Below, in pieces: positions 17,375 to 27,300 of a DNA stretch of 64,000 bases. The stretch covers positions 3,161,125-3,225,124 of the forward strand of contig NZ_CP022522.1 of assembly GCF_002850255.1 (NCBI RefSeq). Direction: 5' to 3'. The notes under the pieces were generated by a model. It was not told the DNA's origin. It searched no databases and saw only the letters and a list, made by a program, of their open reading frames with translations. A program made the position numbers and the translations under genes. The stretch comes from Pseudoalteromonas sp. NC201. GTDB taxonomy: Bacteria > Pseudomonadota > Gammaproteobacteria > Enterobacterales > Alteromonadaceae. The number at the start of each line of letters is the position of its first letter. Positions within the stretch are counted from its first letter, which is position 1.

Positions 17375-18040
17375 CTACAGTTTGCTGCGCTTACCTTTTA
17401 AGTAGGCATCTCTAAAATCGATAAAATGCGCGGTTAATTTATCTGCCGCATCCTGCTCGCCGCATTCGGCAAACAATACACACGCAACTTCCGCCGTACC
17501 AAGCTGATGTTCATGCGGCGCGACTCGAAGCTTGTAATCCGAGAGCTTTTCAGGGGCGATGGATAACACGGGTAAATTATCGAGGTAAGGGCTCTTTCTG
17601 AACATTTTCTTAGCTTCACGCCATGTGCCATCCAAAAAGATGAATAGTGGTGTTTTACTTTCAGTGCGAGTCACCTTAGTAATTACTCGTTCAGGCTCCA
17701 CGCCCTGCTCTGGGAAAACGACTATTGGTGCATATTGCTCGTCCGAAAGAAGCGCTAAAAACGCAGCGTCAGGCTCAGTTCTGTCCCAACGAAAGGCATG
17801 ATTATCAGGGATCACATCGGCAATTAAGCGTCCAGTGTTAGAGGGCTTAAAGCTTTCATTATGATACATAAGCAAACACACTGCACAGTCAGCTTTGGCC
17901 ATTTCGACTTTGTCGCAAATACATAGAGTCGTGGCTAATAAGCAGCATTCACAACGCGCAAGCTTTGATCCCCTTGCCTTATATTCCCGTTGAGCCGCAG
18001 CGATTTGACGCTGTCTAAGCGCTAGTACTGAATTATTCAC
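17375..18040 (-). CDS. tapT: tRNA-uridine aminocarboxypropyltransferase (DTW domain, TapT/YfiP-like)
   Basis: TapT makes acp3U at position 47 of tRNAs from S-adenosylmethionine. The 221-residue protein closely resembles E. coli YfiP: the cysteine cluster CECCLLATTLCICDK, KPSNTGRLIADVIPD, the DTW-type motif LDGTWREAKKMFRKSPYLDNLP, and the C-terminal block beginning GTAEVACVL. The start is GTG at 18040 with GAGGGGG upstream. The gene lies alone, just beyond the CsrB-type RNA terminator and on the opposite strand. Confidence 0.9.
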   Translation of the reverse strand: MNNSVLALRQRQIAAAQREYKARGSKLARCECCLLATTLCICDKVEMAKADCAVCLLMYHNESFKPSNTGRLIADVIPDNHAFRWDRTEPDAAFLALLSDEQYAPIVVFPEQGVEPERVITKVTRTESKTPLFIFLDGTWREAKKMFRKSPYLDNLPVLSIAPEKLSDYKLRVAPHEHQLGTAEVACVLFAECGEQDAADKLTAHFIDFRDAYLKGKRSKL

Positions 18041-18177
18041 TCTGTTCCCCCTCTAAAAATGCCGACGTATTTTAGTAAAGCGCTCGGCTGGCGTCTACGC
18101 AAACTTATGCAACATCTTTACTCATGACGTAAGCTTTTGTACTCTAAAGTTTTATTGGGTTTCATTAGGAGTAAAAA

Positions 18178-18720
18178 ATGCAAGTAAAGGACTCTGCAAG
18201 ACTGAGTTACCGCCTACTCACCCCACAAGATGCACAGCTGCTCGCCGATCTTGATAGCGACCCTGAAGTAATGAAATACATCACAGGCGGTCAGACTAAC
18301 TCACTTGAAGAAGTAAAAGCCGTATATATTCCACGTTTAACCGAGTATACGGACGAGATCAAAGGTTGGGGGCTTTGGGGCTGTTTCGAGCTGCCAAACA
18401 AGGCATTTATCGGTTGGATTTTGGTTCGCCCTGCTAACTTCTTTTCAGAACAAAGAAACGATCAGGATTTAGAACTCGGTTGGCGTTTTAAACAAGCTTC
18501 TTGGGGCAAAGGGTTTGCAACAGAGGCCGCACAACATATTCTTCCAGACCTAATAGCAGCAAATCCTACTTTGACGCACTTGAGTGCTATCGCTGAAGAA
18601 GAGAACCATGGCTCCATCAATATTATGAAAAAACTTGGGATGAGTTATGTGAAAAAAGGGCTTCACAAAGATATTTTAGGAGATATGGAAGTCGTTTATT
18701 ATCATAAAGTTCTTAATTAA
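18178..18720 (+). CDS. GNAT-family acetyltransferase (RimJ/RimL type)
   Basis: The 180-residue cytosolic acetyl-CoA-dependent transferase has the pattern of the RimJ/RimL subgroup: SYRLLTPQDAQLLADLDSDPEVMKYI at the start (shown in part: RLLTPQDAQLLADLDSD), GWRFKQASWGKGFATEAAQ as the acetyl-CoA pyrophosphate loop, and EEENHGSINIMKKLGM near the end. The substrate cannot be told from sequence; these enzymes modify protein N termini or small molecules. A TAGGAG site precedes the ATG. It is monocistronic, convergent with the acyltransferase gene. Confidence 0.85.
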   Translation: MQVKDSARLSYRLLTPQDAQLLADLDSDPEVMKYITGGQTNSLEEVKAVYIPRLTEYTDEIKGWGLWGCFELPNKAFIGWILVRPANFFSEQRNDQDLELGWRFKQASWGKGFATEAAQHILPDLIAANPTLTHLSAIAEEENHGSINIMKKLGMSYVKKGLHKDILGDMEVVYYHKVLN

Positions 18721-18730
18721 CCGAACAAAA

Positions 18731-18758
18731 GCGCAACCACTTAACACCACGGTTGCGC
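18731..18758. terminator. Hairpin between convergent acetyltransferase and acyltransferase genes
   Basis: Eight-base arms GCGCAACC and GGTTGCGC flank a 12-nt loop between the two gene ends. Confidence 0.55.
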
Positions 18759-18771
18759 ATGCTCACTACTA

Positions 18772-19866
18772 TTAAATGCCTTTGCGACGCAGTGGTTCGG
18801 CATACATGCTCAACACCAATTGCTTCAGCTCTTCCGGTACAGACTCTAGTTTAGAGATAAAGTCCTCTTTATCTTCTGGACTAACTTGCGCATCATCGCC
18901 TGCTGCTAGGTGATTGGTTGAATGCAGATAGTATAAATCTAAAATCTGTTTATCAATGACATTCGCCAGCTCATCTGGGTTTTCAACATCCGCAGTGATA
19001 GGGTCGCCAAATGCGATATGCACATGGCCTTTATCTGAACTAAAGCCCTCAACAATGCTAGCAATGTCTTCGCCTTGTGCTTTCACATATTGGCCAAACT
19101 GCTTTTTATGGTATAGCTCTTTAGCCTTAGCAACCGCGCATGGCTCATATTGATAGGAGATGGCAACGGGCACTATCCTGAGCTGCTTTACATATTCTGA
19201 AAAATCTAGCTTCTGTTTGCGGCCATTGAGCTGTAGCATTTTTAACAGTGCCGGATCGGTTTGATCCACTCCATCCTTCGCACGCCCCTCTTTTTGCGCA
19301 ATCCAAATGGAGTTACCTTCACTTAATGAGTCAGAAATATAGGCTGAAAGCTGGGTTAATGCTTTTAGCATTTCTTTCGGCGCCTTTGCCGAGCGTTTTA
19401 CAATAAAACTCTTATTAAGGCGCATAAGCTCAGTGATATAAGGTACTTGCAGTAAGTTATCACCAATAGCGATACGCACCGTGCGCATATCTTGCTGATG
19501 CAAGCCCCAGTTAACAAGTGCAGGGTCTAATACGATGTCACGGTGATTTGAAATAAATAAATACGAGGTATTCGAGTCTAATGTTTCAAGGCCAGAATAA
19601 GTCACTTTAGACGTCGTTTTATTGATTAAAATTTGCAGATAGTACGCCACTTCATCTTGTACTTGTTCAATCGTACAAAAATCTCCCCACTTCTTTTTTA
19701 GTTTCATTCTTACGAGTGGGCGTGCAATAGCAGGCCAAGCATTTAACCAAGCTGGCAGGTTATATTTGGCGATCACATCAATGAATTGATCATCACCTAG
19801 TAGACGTGCCAGTGCTGGCACTACTTCATCATCATTATACGGTCTAATGTCAGCGTATTTATCCAC
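18772..19866 (-). CDS. PlsC-family glycerolipid acyltransferase
   Basis: This protein of about 364 residues carries the acyltransferase motif as SNHRDIVLDPALVNWG (residues ~110), a variant spacing (HRDIVLD) rather than the usual HX4D. It also has a later block FIVKRSAKAPKEM and the WIAQKEGRAKDG segment that corresponds to the substrate-binding EGTR-type motif. It probably acylates lysophosphatidate or a related lipid at the inner membrane; the acceptor is uncertain. There is no clear membrane helix. The frame opens at a TTG (19878), but the GTG at 19864-19866 is better spaced from a purine-rich GAGAAG, so I prefer it. Confidence 0.78.
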   Translation of the reverse strand: MDKYADIRPYNDDEVVPALARLLGDDQFIDVIAKYNLPAWLNAWPAIARPLVRMKLKKKWGDFCTIEQVQDEVAYYLQILINKTTSKVTYSGLETLDSNTSYLFISNHRDIVLDPALVNWGLHQQDMRTVRIAIGDNLLQVPYITELMRLNKSFIVKRSAKAPKEMLKALTQLSAYISDSLSEGNSIWIAQKEGRAKDGVDQTDPALLKMLQLNGRKQKLDFSEYVKQLRIVPVAISYQYEPCAVAKAKELYHKKQFGQYVKAQGEDIASIVEGFSSDKGHVHIAFGDPITADVENPDELANVIDKQILDLYYLHSTNHLAAGDDAQVSPEDKEDFISKLESVPEELKQLVLSMYAEPLRRKGI

Positions 19867-20033
19867 TCTACTTCTCAAATTGTCGGATTAACGAATACTG
19901 GAACGCATTCTATCGTGTCAAATAAACAGACGCTAAGCATTTCATGTCTGACCACCAAGGCGATATACCAAGTTGGAACATTAAATGCTTAAGCGTCATG
20001 CAATTGTAATACGGTAAAAAGTACCACAATAGT

Positions 20034-21308
20034 TTATCTTCTAACAACTTTACCTAATTTGAGTATAGCTAATCTTAGTAAGAGTGCTGCTAATAATGCG
20101 CCCATCGATACTGTTAACCAATGTGGTAGCACTTCGTGTTCTTCACCTATCATCGGCGTTACCACAAAACCGTAAGTATTGACCAAGTAATCAGTTAAAT
20201 AGCCAAAGATAAGCGCAACCCCGATAACACCGCCCAAGTAGGCAAACACGGCACGACGCCCTAATTCTTTACCAACCACCCCAATTGTGGCGATGTTAGT
20301 TGCAGGGCCTGCGAGCATAAATACCAATACAGCACCGGGTGAAACACCAGCCATTAATAAACCCGCAGCGATTGGAGTTGAAGCGGTGGCACAAATATAC
20401 ATTGGGATACTGATAAGGATAACCACTAGCATGGCGATAATACCGTCGCCCCACTGCGATAAGAAAGACTCAGGCACAAAGGTTTGCACTAGCGCTGCAA
20501 AGAATAAACCGATAAGTAGCCAAACTGCGGTGTCGGACAGTAATTGATTACAGCTGAACTTAACAGCTTCTACAATTTTACCAAAAACCCCTTGGTTTTC
20601 AGGTACAGGGGCAGGCTCACAACAACTTGTCGTGGCTGATGCAGAATCGCAACAACTGGTTACGGTAGGCTCCGTAGTATCACAACAAGACATATTCGCC
20701 CCTGCCATTGCTAATTGCGGGCCTACAGGCTCACAGCAGCTTGAGCTTACTTTTACGGTTTCCACTTTAGTACTGGCGCAACAGCTATCATGGCTGTGAT
20801 GTTTTTCAGCAGGCTTTGACTCTGAGTGATGATTAGCGTCACAACAACCGCGAGTCGCGCTTGCTTCCTCTGAGGTATTAAGGTGCTTTAGCGCCACAGG
20901 CTTATCATCTTTCTCACTGCCAACGAGCAACCCTGCCGCAATTGCGCTAACCACAGCTGCAATTGGCCTAATTACCGCCATAAAAGGACCAAGTAGCACA
21001 TAAGAAACCGAGATAGAATCCACTCCAGTTTCAGGCGTTGAGACTAAAAATGCGGTTGTCGCACTTTTTGAACCCCCAGCCCTTCTCAGTCCCACCGCAG
21101 CAGGAATAACGCCGCAAGAGCAAAGCGGCATAGGCGCCCCAATCAGTGCTGCCTTTATCGTCGTCCAAAACCCTTCTTTCCCTAAATGCTTTTGCAACAA
21201 ATCTTTTGGAATAAATACATTAAGTAACCCGGCCAATATTAGGCCAAGCAGTAACCACGGGGCAGATACTAAAAATAGCTGCCAAAAATTTACTATCAGT
21301 TCATTCAT
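20034..21308 (-). CDS. SO_0444-type Cu/Zn efflux permease with Cys/His-rich insert
   Basis: The 424-residue permease (COG0701/DUF318 type) has two membrane halves, each with small-residue motifs: GAPMPLCSCGVIPAAVGLRR in the first and STPIAAGLLMAGVSPGAVLVFM plus AGPATNIATIG in the second. Between them, residues ~148-238 form a soluble loop with six Cys-Cys pairs (GCCD, SCCA, SCCE, SCCD, SCCD, SCCE) and His clusters, which looks like a metal-binding linker. Proteins of this type are annotated as copper/zinc efflux transporters. Its start overlaps the upstream ZntR-like regulator by 8 bases, so the two are translationally coupled and probably metal-induced. Confidence 0.85.
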   Translation of the reverse strand: MNELIVNFWQLFLVSAPWLLLGLILAGLLNVFIPKDLLQKHLGKEGFWTTIKAALIGAPMPLCSCGVIPAAVGLRRAGGSKSATTAFLVSTPETGVDSISVSYVLLGPFMAVIRPIAAVVSAIAAGLLVGSEKDDKPVALKHLNTSEEASATRGCCDANHHSESKPAEKHHSHDSCCASTKVETVKVSSSCCEPVGPQLAMAGANMSCCDTTEPTVTSCCDSASATTSCCEPAPVPENQGVFGKIVEAVKFSCNQLLSDTAVWLLIGLFFAALVQTFVPESFLSQWGDGIIAMLVVILISIPMYICATASTPIAAGLLMAGVSPGAVLVFMLAGPATNIATIGVVGKELGRRAVFAYLGGVIGVALIFGYLTDYLVNTYGFVVTPMIGEEHEVLPHWLTVSMGALLAALLLRLAILKLGKVVRR

Positions 21309-21708
21309 CGATAGCCTCCAAGGCCGTTAAAATCGAGCAGCTCACTGCCGCTTCCTTACCGCCGCAGCACTGCTCTGCTAGCGTCGATAACGATTGTTCA
21401 AATTTTTGTAACTCAGCGATCCGCGCTCTCACTAAATCCCGTTTAGTGATAGTCAGTGTTTTCACTTCTTCACAACTGTGCTGATGTTTTTCAAACTTTA
21501 TCTTCAGCAAGTCTTGCACTTCTTTGAGGCTGAAACCCACTTCCTTCGCGCGAAGAATAAATCGCATTTGCTTTTCACTTTGCTCATCAAACAACCGATA
21601 CCCGCCCTCGCTCCTTGTGCAAGGGTGTAGGAGATCGTTTGCTTCATAATACCTTAACGTGTCAGTTGATACGTTAAGCCGCTTTGCCAGCTCACCAATC
21701 TTTACCAC
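21301..21708 (-). CDS. MerR-family metal regulator, ZntR-like
   Basis: The 135-residue regulator starts with GTG (VKIGELAKRLNVSTDTLRYYE, shown in part: IGELAKRLNVSTDTLRYYE) behind GGGAG; the upstream extension of the open frame is not conserved. It strongly resembles E. coli ZntR: winged helix, EGGYRLF, the dimer helix and the metal region with HSCEEV, EQCCGGKE and VSCSIL. The four ZntR cysteines (79, 114, 115, 124) are present, but the ZntR metal ligand His119 is not (Glu or Ala there). It is expected to activate its own promoter, which has a long spacer with a dyad, and the downstream permease. Zinc or another divalent or soft metal is the likely inducer. Confidence 0.88.
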   Translation of the reverse strand: MVKIGELAKRLNVSTDTLRYYEANDLLHPCTRSEGGYRLFDEQSEKQMRFILRAKEVGFSLKEVQDLLKIKFEKHQHSCEEVKTLTITKRDLVRARIAELQKFEQSLSTLAEQCCGGKEAAVSCSILTALEAIDE

Positions 21709-21751
21709 TTTACACTCCCAAGTCCTGAAGATTATCCTAGTCGACATCACA

Positions 21752-21783
21752 AGTATAAACCTTAGAGTTAACTCCAAAGTCAA
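21752..21783 (-). promoter_or_regulatory. MerR-type promoter/operator of the regulator-permease operon
   Basis: On the minus strand TTGACT (21778-21783) and TATACT (21752-21757) are 20 bp apart. The spacer region holds an 11-bp dyad (ACTTTGGAGTT / AACTCTAAGGT, 9 of 11 matching, 21759-21780). Overlong 19-20 bp spacers with such dyads are the hallmark of ZntR/CueR promoters. The ATG of the divergent dehydrogenase is only 20 bp from the dyad. Confidence 0.8.
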
Positions 21784-21799
21784 GAAAAGGATAAAAATA

Positions 21800-22747
21800 A
21801 TGCAAATCGTGGTATTAGACGCTAAAACCCTTGCAGGAACTGATCTTTCCCCCATTGCCAAACTAGGCACATTAACGTCTTACGACACCACATCCAGTGA
21901 GGACATCATCACACGCTGTAAAGATGCAGCAGTCATCATCACCAATAAAGTACAGTTAACTGAACAAACAATCGCGGCGTTACCACAATTACAATTGATT
22001 TGTGTTGCAGCCACAGGCGTCAACAACATCGACTTAACAGCCGCAAAAGCTCATCAAATTGCGGTAGCCAATGTGGCTGGTTATTCGACCCCTTCTGTCG
22101 TGCAGCACACCTTTACTATGCTTGGTAACTTAATGACAAATATTCATCGTTACCAGCAAGACTGCCGTGCAGGGCTTTGGCAGCAAAGTGACATGTTTTG
22201 TCGCTTGGACTACAGCATCAACGAAATTGCGGGCAAAAACTTTGTGATCGTAGGCCATGGAACGTTAGGAGAAGCCGTTGCAAAAGTCGCACAAGCATTT
22301 GGAGCTCAGGTAATTGTTGCCGAACGTAGGGGCGTAACTGAGGTTAGAGCAGGACGAATGGCTTTTGAAGAAGCACTGCAGATTGCGGATATTGTATCGA
22401 TTCACTGCCCGCTTACCGCTGAAACAGAAAACCTGATTTCGAGAGCTGAATTCGCTCTACTTCCAAATCATGCTTATCTTATCAACACCGCAAGAGGCGG
22501 AATAGTCAATGAGCAAGCGCTGGTGGATGCGCTAACTAACAAGCAAATAGCTGGTGCTGCTGTGGATGTCCTCACACAAGAGCCGGCACAAGCAAGCAAC
22601 CCACTCGTTCAATACCAAGGGGAAAACTTGCTTTTAACACCGCATACGGCATGGGCAAGTAAAGAAGCCATCGAACGTTTAGTCGGCGAAATTGCCATTA
22701 ATATTGAAAGTTTTGTGGCAGGCACAACGAGAAACCGAGTGGTCTAG
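21800..22747 (+). CDS. hprA: D-2-hydroxyacid dehydrogenase, glycerate dehydrogenase/hydroxypyruvate reductase type
   Basis: This 315-residue NAD(P)-dependent enzyme starts at MQIVVLDAKTL behind an AAAAGG site; the open frame reaches further upstream through the regulator promoter but that part is not protein-like. It has the nucleotide loop GHGTLGEAVA (residues ~150), the strand-end ERR, the NTARGGIVNEQAL block with the active-site arginine, and the catalytic histidine in LLTPHTAW. Length and sequence fit HprA, which interconverts hydroxypyruvate and glycerate, but substrate is not certain. It is divergent from the ZntR-like regulator and monocistronic. Confidence 0.85.
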   Translation: MQIVVLDAKTLAGTDLSPIAKLGTLTSYDTTSSEDIITRCKDAAVIITNKVQLTEQTIAALPQLQLICVAATGVNNIDLTAAKAHQIAVANVAGYSTPSVVQHTFTMLGNLMTNIHRYQQDCRAGLWQQSDMFCRLDYSINEIAGKNFVIVGHGTLGEAVAKVAQAFGAQVIVAERRGVTEVRAGRMAFEEALQIADIVSIHCPLTAETENLISRAEFALLPNHAYLINTARGGIVNEQALVDALTNKQIAGAAVDVLTQEPAQASNPLVQYQGENLLLTPHTAWASKEAIERLVGEIAINIESFVAGTTRNRVV

Positions 22748-22944
22748 ATTATTGTTTTAGTGAGTGATATCGCTAAAAGTTAGTGAAAACCATCAACCAC
22801 AAACTGATTAAAAAATAACAATAAACTGATATTTATAAACTTTATTAGTTGGCAAAGAGTTTGCACTCTTGTGATAATTAAAGCAAAAAATAAATGGCTG
22901 TTTGCATTACTTGCTCAGCAACAAAATTAAAAAGGAAAACAACA

Positions 22945-23325
22945 ATGAAAAAATTAATGTTAGTGGCTGCGCTTAGCTCTACTCTATTATCAGGCTGTAT
23001 CGTTGCTGTATCCGACGGTGAAGTAGAACACGGTTGGGCTTCTGAATACAACTCGTCTAACTGGGAACATAAACAGCGTAAAAATCGTGAAAAGATTGCT
23101 AACCTTGAAATGGGTGCATCTTACTCATCAGTAAAAGATATGTTTGCAACTCCTGACTTTAGCGAGTTGGTGTCAAAAGACGGCGACAACTATCAAGTGC
23201 TGTACTATGCAACCAACAGCAAACACTCAGACGGCAAAGTAACAAAAGATGAGTGCACGCCATTGGTATTCAAAAACAACCAACTGGTTGGCTTTGGCGA
23301 CAACGCACTAAAGCAAATTCAGTAA
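22945..23325 (+). CDS. DUF3192-type lipoprotein
   Basis: This 126-residue protein begins with a lipoprotein signal (MKKLMLVAALSSTLLSGC, lipidated Cys at 18) behind AAAGGA. The mature part has NREKIANLEMGASYSSVKDM and a C-terminal EC-PLVFKNNQLVGFG block that I associate with the DUF3192 family, whose fold resembles small beta-lactamase-inhibitor/BamE-like domains. Function is unknown. It stands alone on the plus strand. The frame opens 51 bp earlier, but the lipobox fixes the start used here. Confidence 0.8.
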   Translation: MKKLMLVAALSSTLLSGCIVAVSDGEVEHGWASEYNSSNWEHKQRKNREKIANLEMGASYSSVKDMFATPDFSELVSKDGDNYQVLYYATNSKHSDGKVTKDECTPLVFKNNQLVGFGDNALKQIQ

Positions 23326-23393
23326 GACTTTATCGCACCAAGGATGGTGAATAATGCGGATATGCTTTAGCCCCCGCATATGGCTTTAGATAT

Positions 23394-24296
23394 TTATAAC
23401 ACTTTAATAAAAACCGTACTTTGCTGTTTTTGTGCAACGGCAAGTGCGCTATCGGCCATTTTGATCAGCTCACCGAGCTCATTACTACAGTGATTTTCAA
23501 TATGAACTGCACCAATACTAACACTCACATGCGCACATATGGGTGAGGCAATATGGGGGATTTTTAACGCGTTAACCGAGTCGTGCAACGCTTCTGCTAT
23601 TTCATTAATTATGTCGATATTATGCTGAGTTAGCACCAACGCAAAACGGGTACCGTCAAAACGGCCAATAAATAAAGAACGTCGGGTTGCGGCTTCTTCT
23701 AGCGCTTTGGCGACCTTAAATAAGCAGTCATCACCATGCATATAGCCATAATGCTCATTAAACGTTTTAAAATAGTCCACCTCAACCAGCATTACGGTAA
23801 ACGCACTGCCATCAGCTTTTGCGCTCTCTAAAGCTGATTTCATCGCTTCATCTAGATACCTGCGATTGGGCAACTCTGTTAAACCATCGATAGAGGCTAG
23901 CTTTTCTAGCAGATCATTTTTCTTTTTTATTGCTAAATGGTTTTTGATTCTGGCTTTTACAATCAAAGGGTTAAAGGGTTTAGTAATATAATCCACTGCC
24001 CCTAACTCCAAACCTCGTGCTTCATCTTTAAAGCTCACACTACCGGAGATCACGACAACGGGAATACCGTAAGTGCTCGCATCCTTTTTCAGGCACTCTA
24101 AAACAGCAAAGCCAGCGCCGTCAGCCATTAACACATCTAAAATAATAAGATCTGGTTTGCTTACTTTTAGTTCATCAATACATAACTTAGCGTCAGTGCT
24201 ATGGGATAACCGATGACCGTCACCTAATGTATTACTTAGGACCATCTTATTTATTGGGTCATCATCAATAATAAAAATGTGCTCAGCTTGCTGCAT
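23394..24296 (-). CDS. Response regulator with degenerate GGDEF domain
   Basis: The 300-residue protein has an N-terminal receiver domain (residues ~8-120; acidic DDD at 12-14, phospho-acceptor Asp in LIILDVLMADG, Lys in YITKPFNP) and a C-terminal GGDEF-family domain (residues ~135-298, with LTELPNRRYLDEAM). The catalytic GGDEF sequence is replaced by FDGTRF (residues ~211-216), so cyclic-di-GMP synthesis is not expected. It could bind GTP or act through protein contacts. It lies 9 bp downstream of the large hybrid kinase and is probably its output partner. Confidence 0.88.
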   Translation of the reverse strand: MQQAEHIFIIDDDPINKMVLSNTLGDGHRLSHSTDAKLCIDELKVSKPDLIILDVLMADGAGFAVLECLKKDASTYGIPVVVISGSVSFKDEARGLELGAVDYITKPFNPLIVKARIKNHLAIKKKNDLLEKLASIDGLTELPNRRYLDEAMKSALESAKADGSAFTVMLVEVDYFKTFNEHYGYMHGDDCLFKVAKALEEAATRRSLFIGRFDGTRFALVLTQHNIDIINEIAEALHDSVNALKIPHIASPICAHVSVSIGAVHIENHCSNELGELIKMADSALAVAQKQQSTVFIKVL

Positions 24297-24305
24297 CTTA
24301 TGACG

Positions 24306-27300
24306 CTACCTTTTTAGCTCGATAAAGCACACCACCTGTGAAAGTGCATTTGTTAACACATCCAAGTCAGTGCGATTTGTTATTGTTGTGATCGTTTTGC
24401 TTTGCGTTTCAAGGTCTTTTGCAACTTTCGCCAGTCGCTTAAAACCCAGACCAGCAGCTGCGCCCTTAATTCCGTGTGCTAACTCGAATAATGCTGAACC
24501 TTGCTCTATTTCAGCAACCTGTTCTAGGTAATCATGGCAAAGTTTAGCAAATTTATCTAACATTGTTTGCAAAAACGTTTCATTTTGCATCATTTGTGAT
24601 AAAGCAAACTCATAATCGAAAAAGATTTCTTCTGTTTTATCTGACTGGAAAATATTACTTGCCAATGCCTTGCACGCCTGTGTGCTATTGATCGGCTTTA
24701 CCAAATAATCATTCATGCCAACGGCTGTGGCTTTCGCCCGCTCTTCTTTACTTGCATTGGCGGTCAAGGCGATAACGGGCAGCTCAGTTTCAGACCATAC
24801 GGCTCTGATCTGCTTGGTCGCTTGATAGCCATCAATGTTTGGCATATGGATATCCATCAGGATGATATCTGGTTGCAGTGAGCGGCAAACTTCCTCAATA
24901 TGTTCCGCGCTTTGTAGCCCTACGGTAGAAATACCATTCTGCTTCAACATATTCTCAGTAATATCCAAATTTAAGTTGTTATCGTCGACCACCAAGCAAA
25001 GCGCACCAGCAACTTGCATACACACGTTGTCGACGGTTTGCGTCATATGGGCAAACTCAGCAAGCCAAGTATAAGCTGATTGGTAAAACACACTTTGATT
25101 AAGCGCAATATGGTTACTTTGCTCAGGGAATACCCCTTCACAATGTAGTAGTAATGCGGTATTTTCTGGTAGCGCATAAGCGGGGTCAAGCGAGGTTTCC
25201 GGCGGAATAACAACAATAGACTTGTCGAGCTGAGCATGCATCGCGTGCAATCGCTCAACAGATAAAGATTCCGCAAGACCAGCAAAATAGCTTGGTAAGC
25301 TATGTGCTTCGGTGGTGAGACAGTAAACTTCTTTGTGACTATCCACAACTGGACAAGCGCCTTTATCTAGCACCAATTCAAAGAAAAAGCAGCTTCCTTC
25401 GTTCGGGGTTGAGTTAACCGCAATATCGCCACCTAAGAGTGCAACTTCTTGCTTCACAATCGCAAGCCCCAAACCAATGCCTTCGTGACGACGTGTGAAG
25501 CTTTCATCACCTTGGGTAAATGCATCAAAAAGGTGTTCAATCTCTTGCGATTTGATCCCAACTCCAGTATCCCAAACAGCAAACTTTATGGTTTGTTTTG
25601 CAGCTCTATCATTAACTAACGCCACCTTCAAACCAACCTTCCCTTGATTGGTATACTTTACCGCATTGCCAAGCAGGTTTACCAAGATTTGCTTTACCTT
25701 ATCTTCATCACTGTACAGGTAAGGCCAAACTTGAGGGGCGACTTGTAACTCAAATTCCAAACCTTTTTGTATACATAAAGGCTTAATTAGTGATTCTATC
25801 GTGGTAAATACATGACAGGTTTGAAATGTCTCATATTGAATTGTACCTTGGTGGCTTTCAACTTTGGCAAACTCTAAAATACTGTTGAGCATGGTAAGCA
25901 GCTCATTTGCAGCCCCAGAAAGCTGCTGCAGTTTTTTATTTTGAACTCGAGTCAGCGTCTCACTTTTGATCATATCCGCCAGACCTAATATGGCATTTAT
26001 CGGCGTTCTAATTTCATGGCTGATATTCGCGATAAAGCGACTTTTGGCAAGCGTTGCGCGCTCAGCATCTTGCTTCGCTAACAACAAACCGGTTATATTT
26101 TGAATATGGATAACGTAATACTTAGGGCGCTTATTTTTATCCCAAACTAACGAAATACTCAATTGTAACCAGCGGTGCTTACCCGACTGTGAAATCATGT
26201 GTTCAACGACTTTCTTTTGCTCTTTTAATAGCCCAGCTAAGACAGGCTTCAGTTCTTGCCAGTTTTGTTCATCAAACAAGCGCTCTAGCTGCTTTTTTCC
26301 CGTATTCTTATCAAGTGATAAGTAACGCTTGGCAGCCTTGTTCATCTCCAAAATTTTACCGCTGATCGCAGCCAAAATGACGCCATTAGGTGCAAACTCA
26401 GTCGCTGCCCTAAAGTTTTCTTCAGAGTCTCTTAGGGCATTATATGCCTCTTGTGCGGCGGTAATATCTCTCGCAACCCCCAAACAACCAATGAGCTTTC
26501 CAGTTTCTGATTTTAATGGCGTGATAGTCAAAAAGTAGGTATTTGCTCCAAGGACAAAGTTCGTTGCCACTTGTTCTTGCGAGCGCTCCATCGCCACTTC
26601 TTGTTCAAGTAATATGGTTAATCCAGATGTCACTTCAGGTTGTGTTTTCGCAACCAAATCCGACTTATCAACCCCCATAAACTCTTCAAACGCGCGATTA
26701 CAGCCTATGAATGAACCGTCGATATTTTTGAAATAGATAATATCGGGCACTGAGTCAAGCACTGCATTAAGTAAAGCCGCTTGACGCTCTTTTGCCTCAA
26801 AGCTTTGCTTTAATGCCTGTTGTTTGCGTTTAATTTCGTCATCTAGTTCTTGATTATGTTGCTTAAGAGTATGCATTAAGCGCGATTTTTGCTCCACCAC
26901 CTGCTTGATTTGTATAAACCAAGGTTGCCATTCTGAGGGGATGGGATAATTTAAAGTGGCTTGTGGTGTATGCTCTTGCAAAGATAAATAATTCACAAAA
27001 TGCTTTAAAGGTCGGACAAATATTTGTCCGCTTAACCACACAATGGTCACAAAGGTAAAAAGAATAAAAAACAGTAATAATGCAAGTTCGAGCAAGATCT
27101 CCTGCTGTAGCGGAGCGGCAAATTGCTCATAGCTTTCATGATAGTTTAAGCTAATAGGCTCTTTGGCGGGCTTTGCAATAAAGTGCAGTCCGTACTGCCA
27201 AGGTGCTGATGAATTCACAACACCATCGTGGTCGTGGTCATAACGCTTCCCCGCGATAATCTCATCGCTTTGGTTTTTAAATTCCATCGTACCGTCTAAG

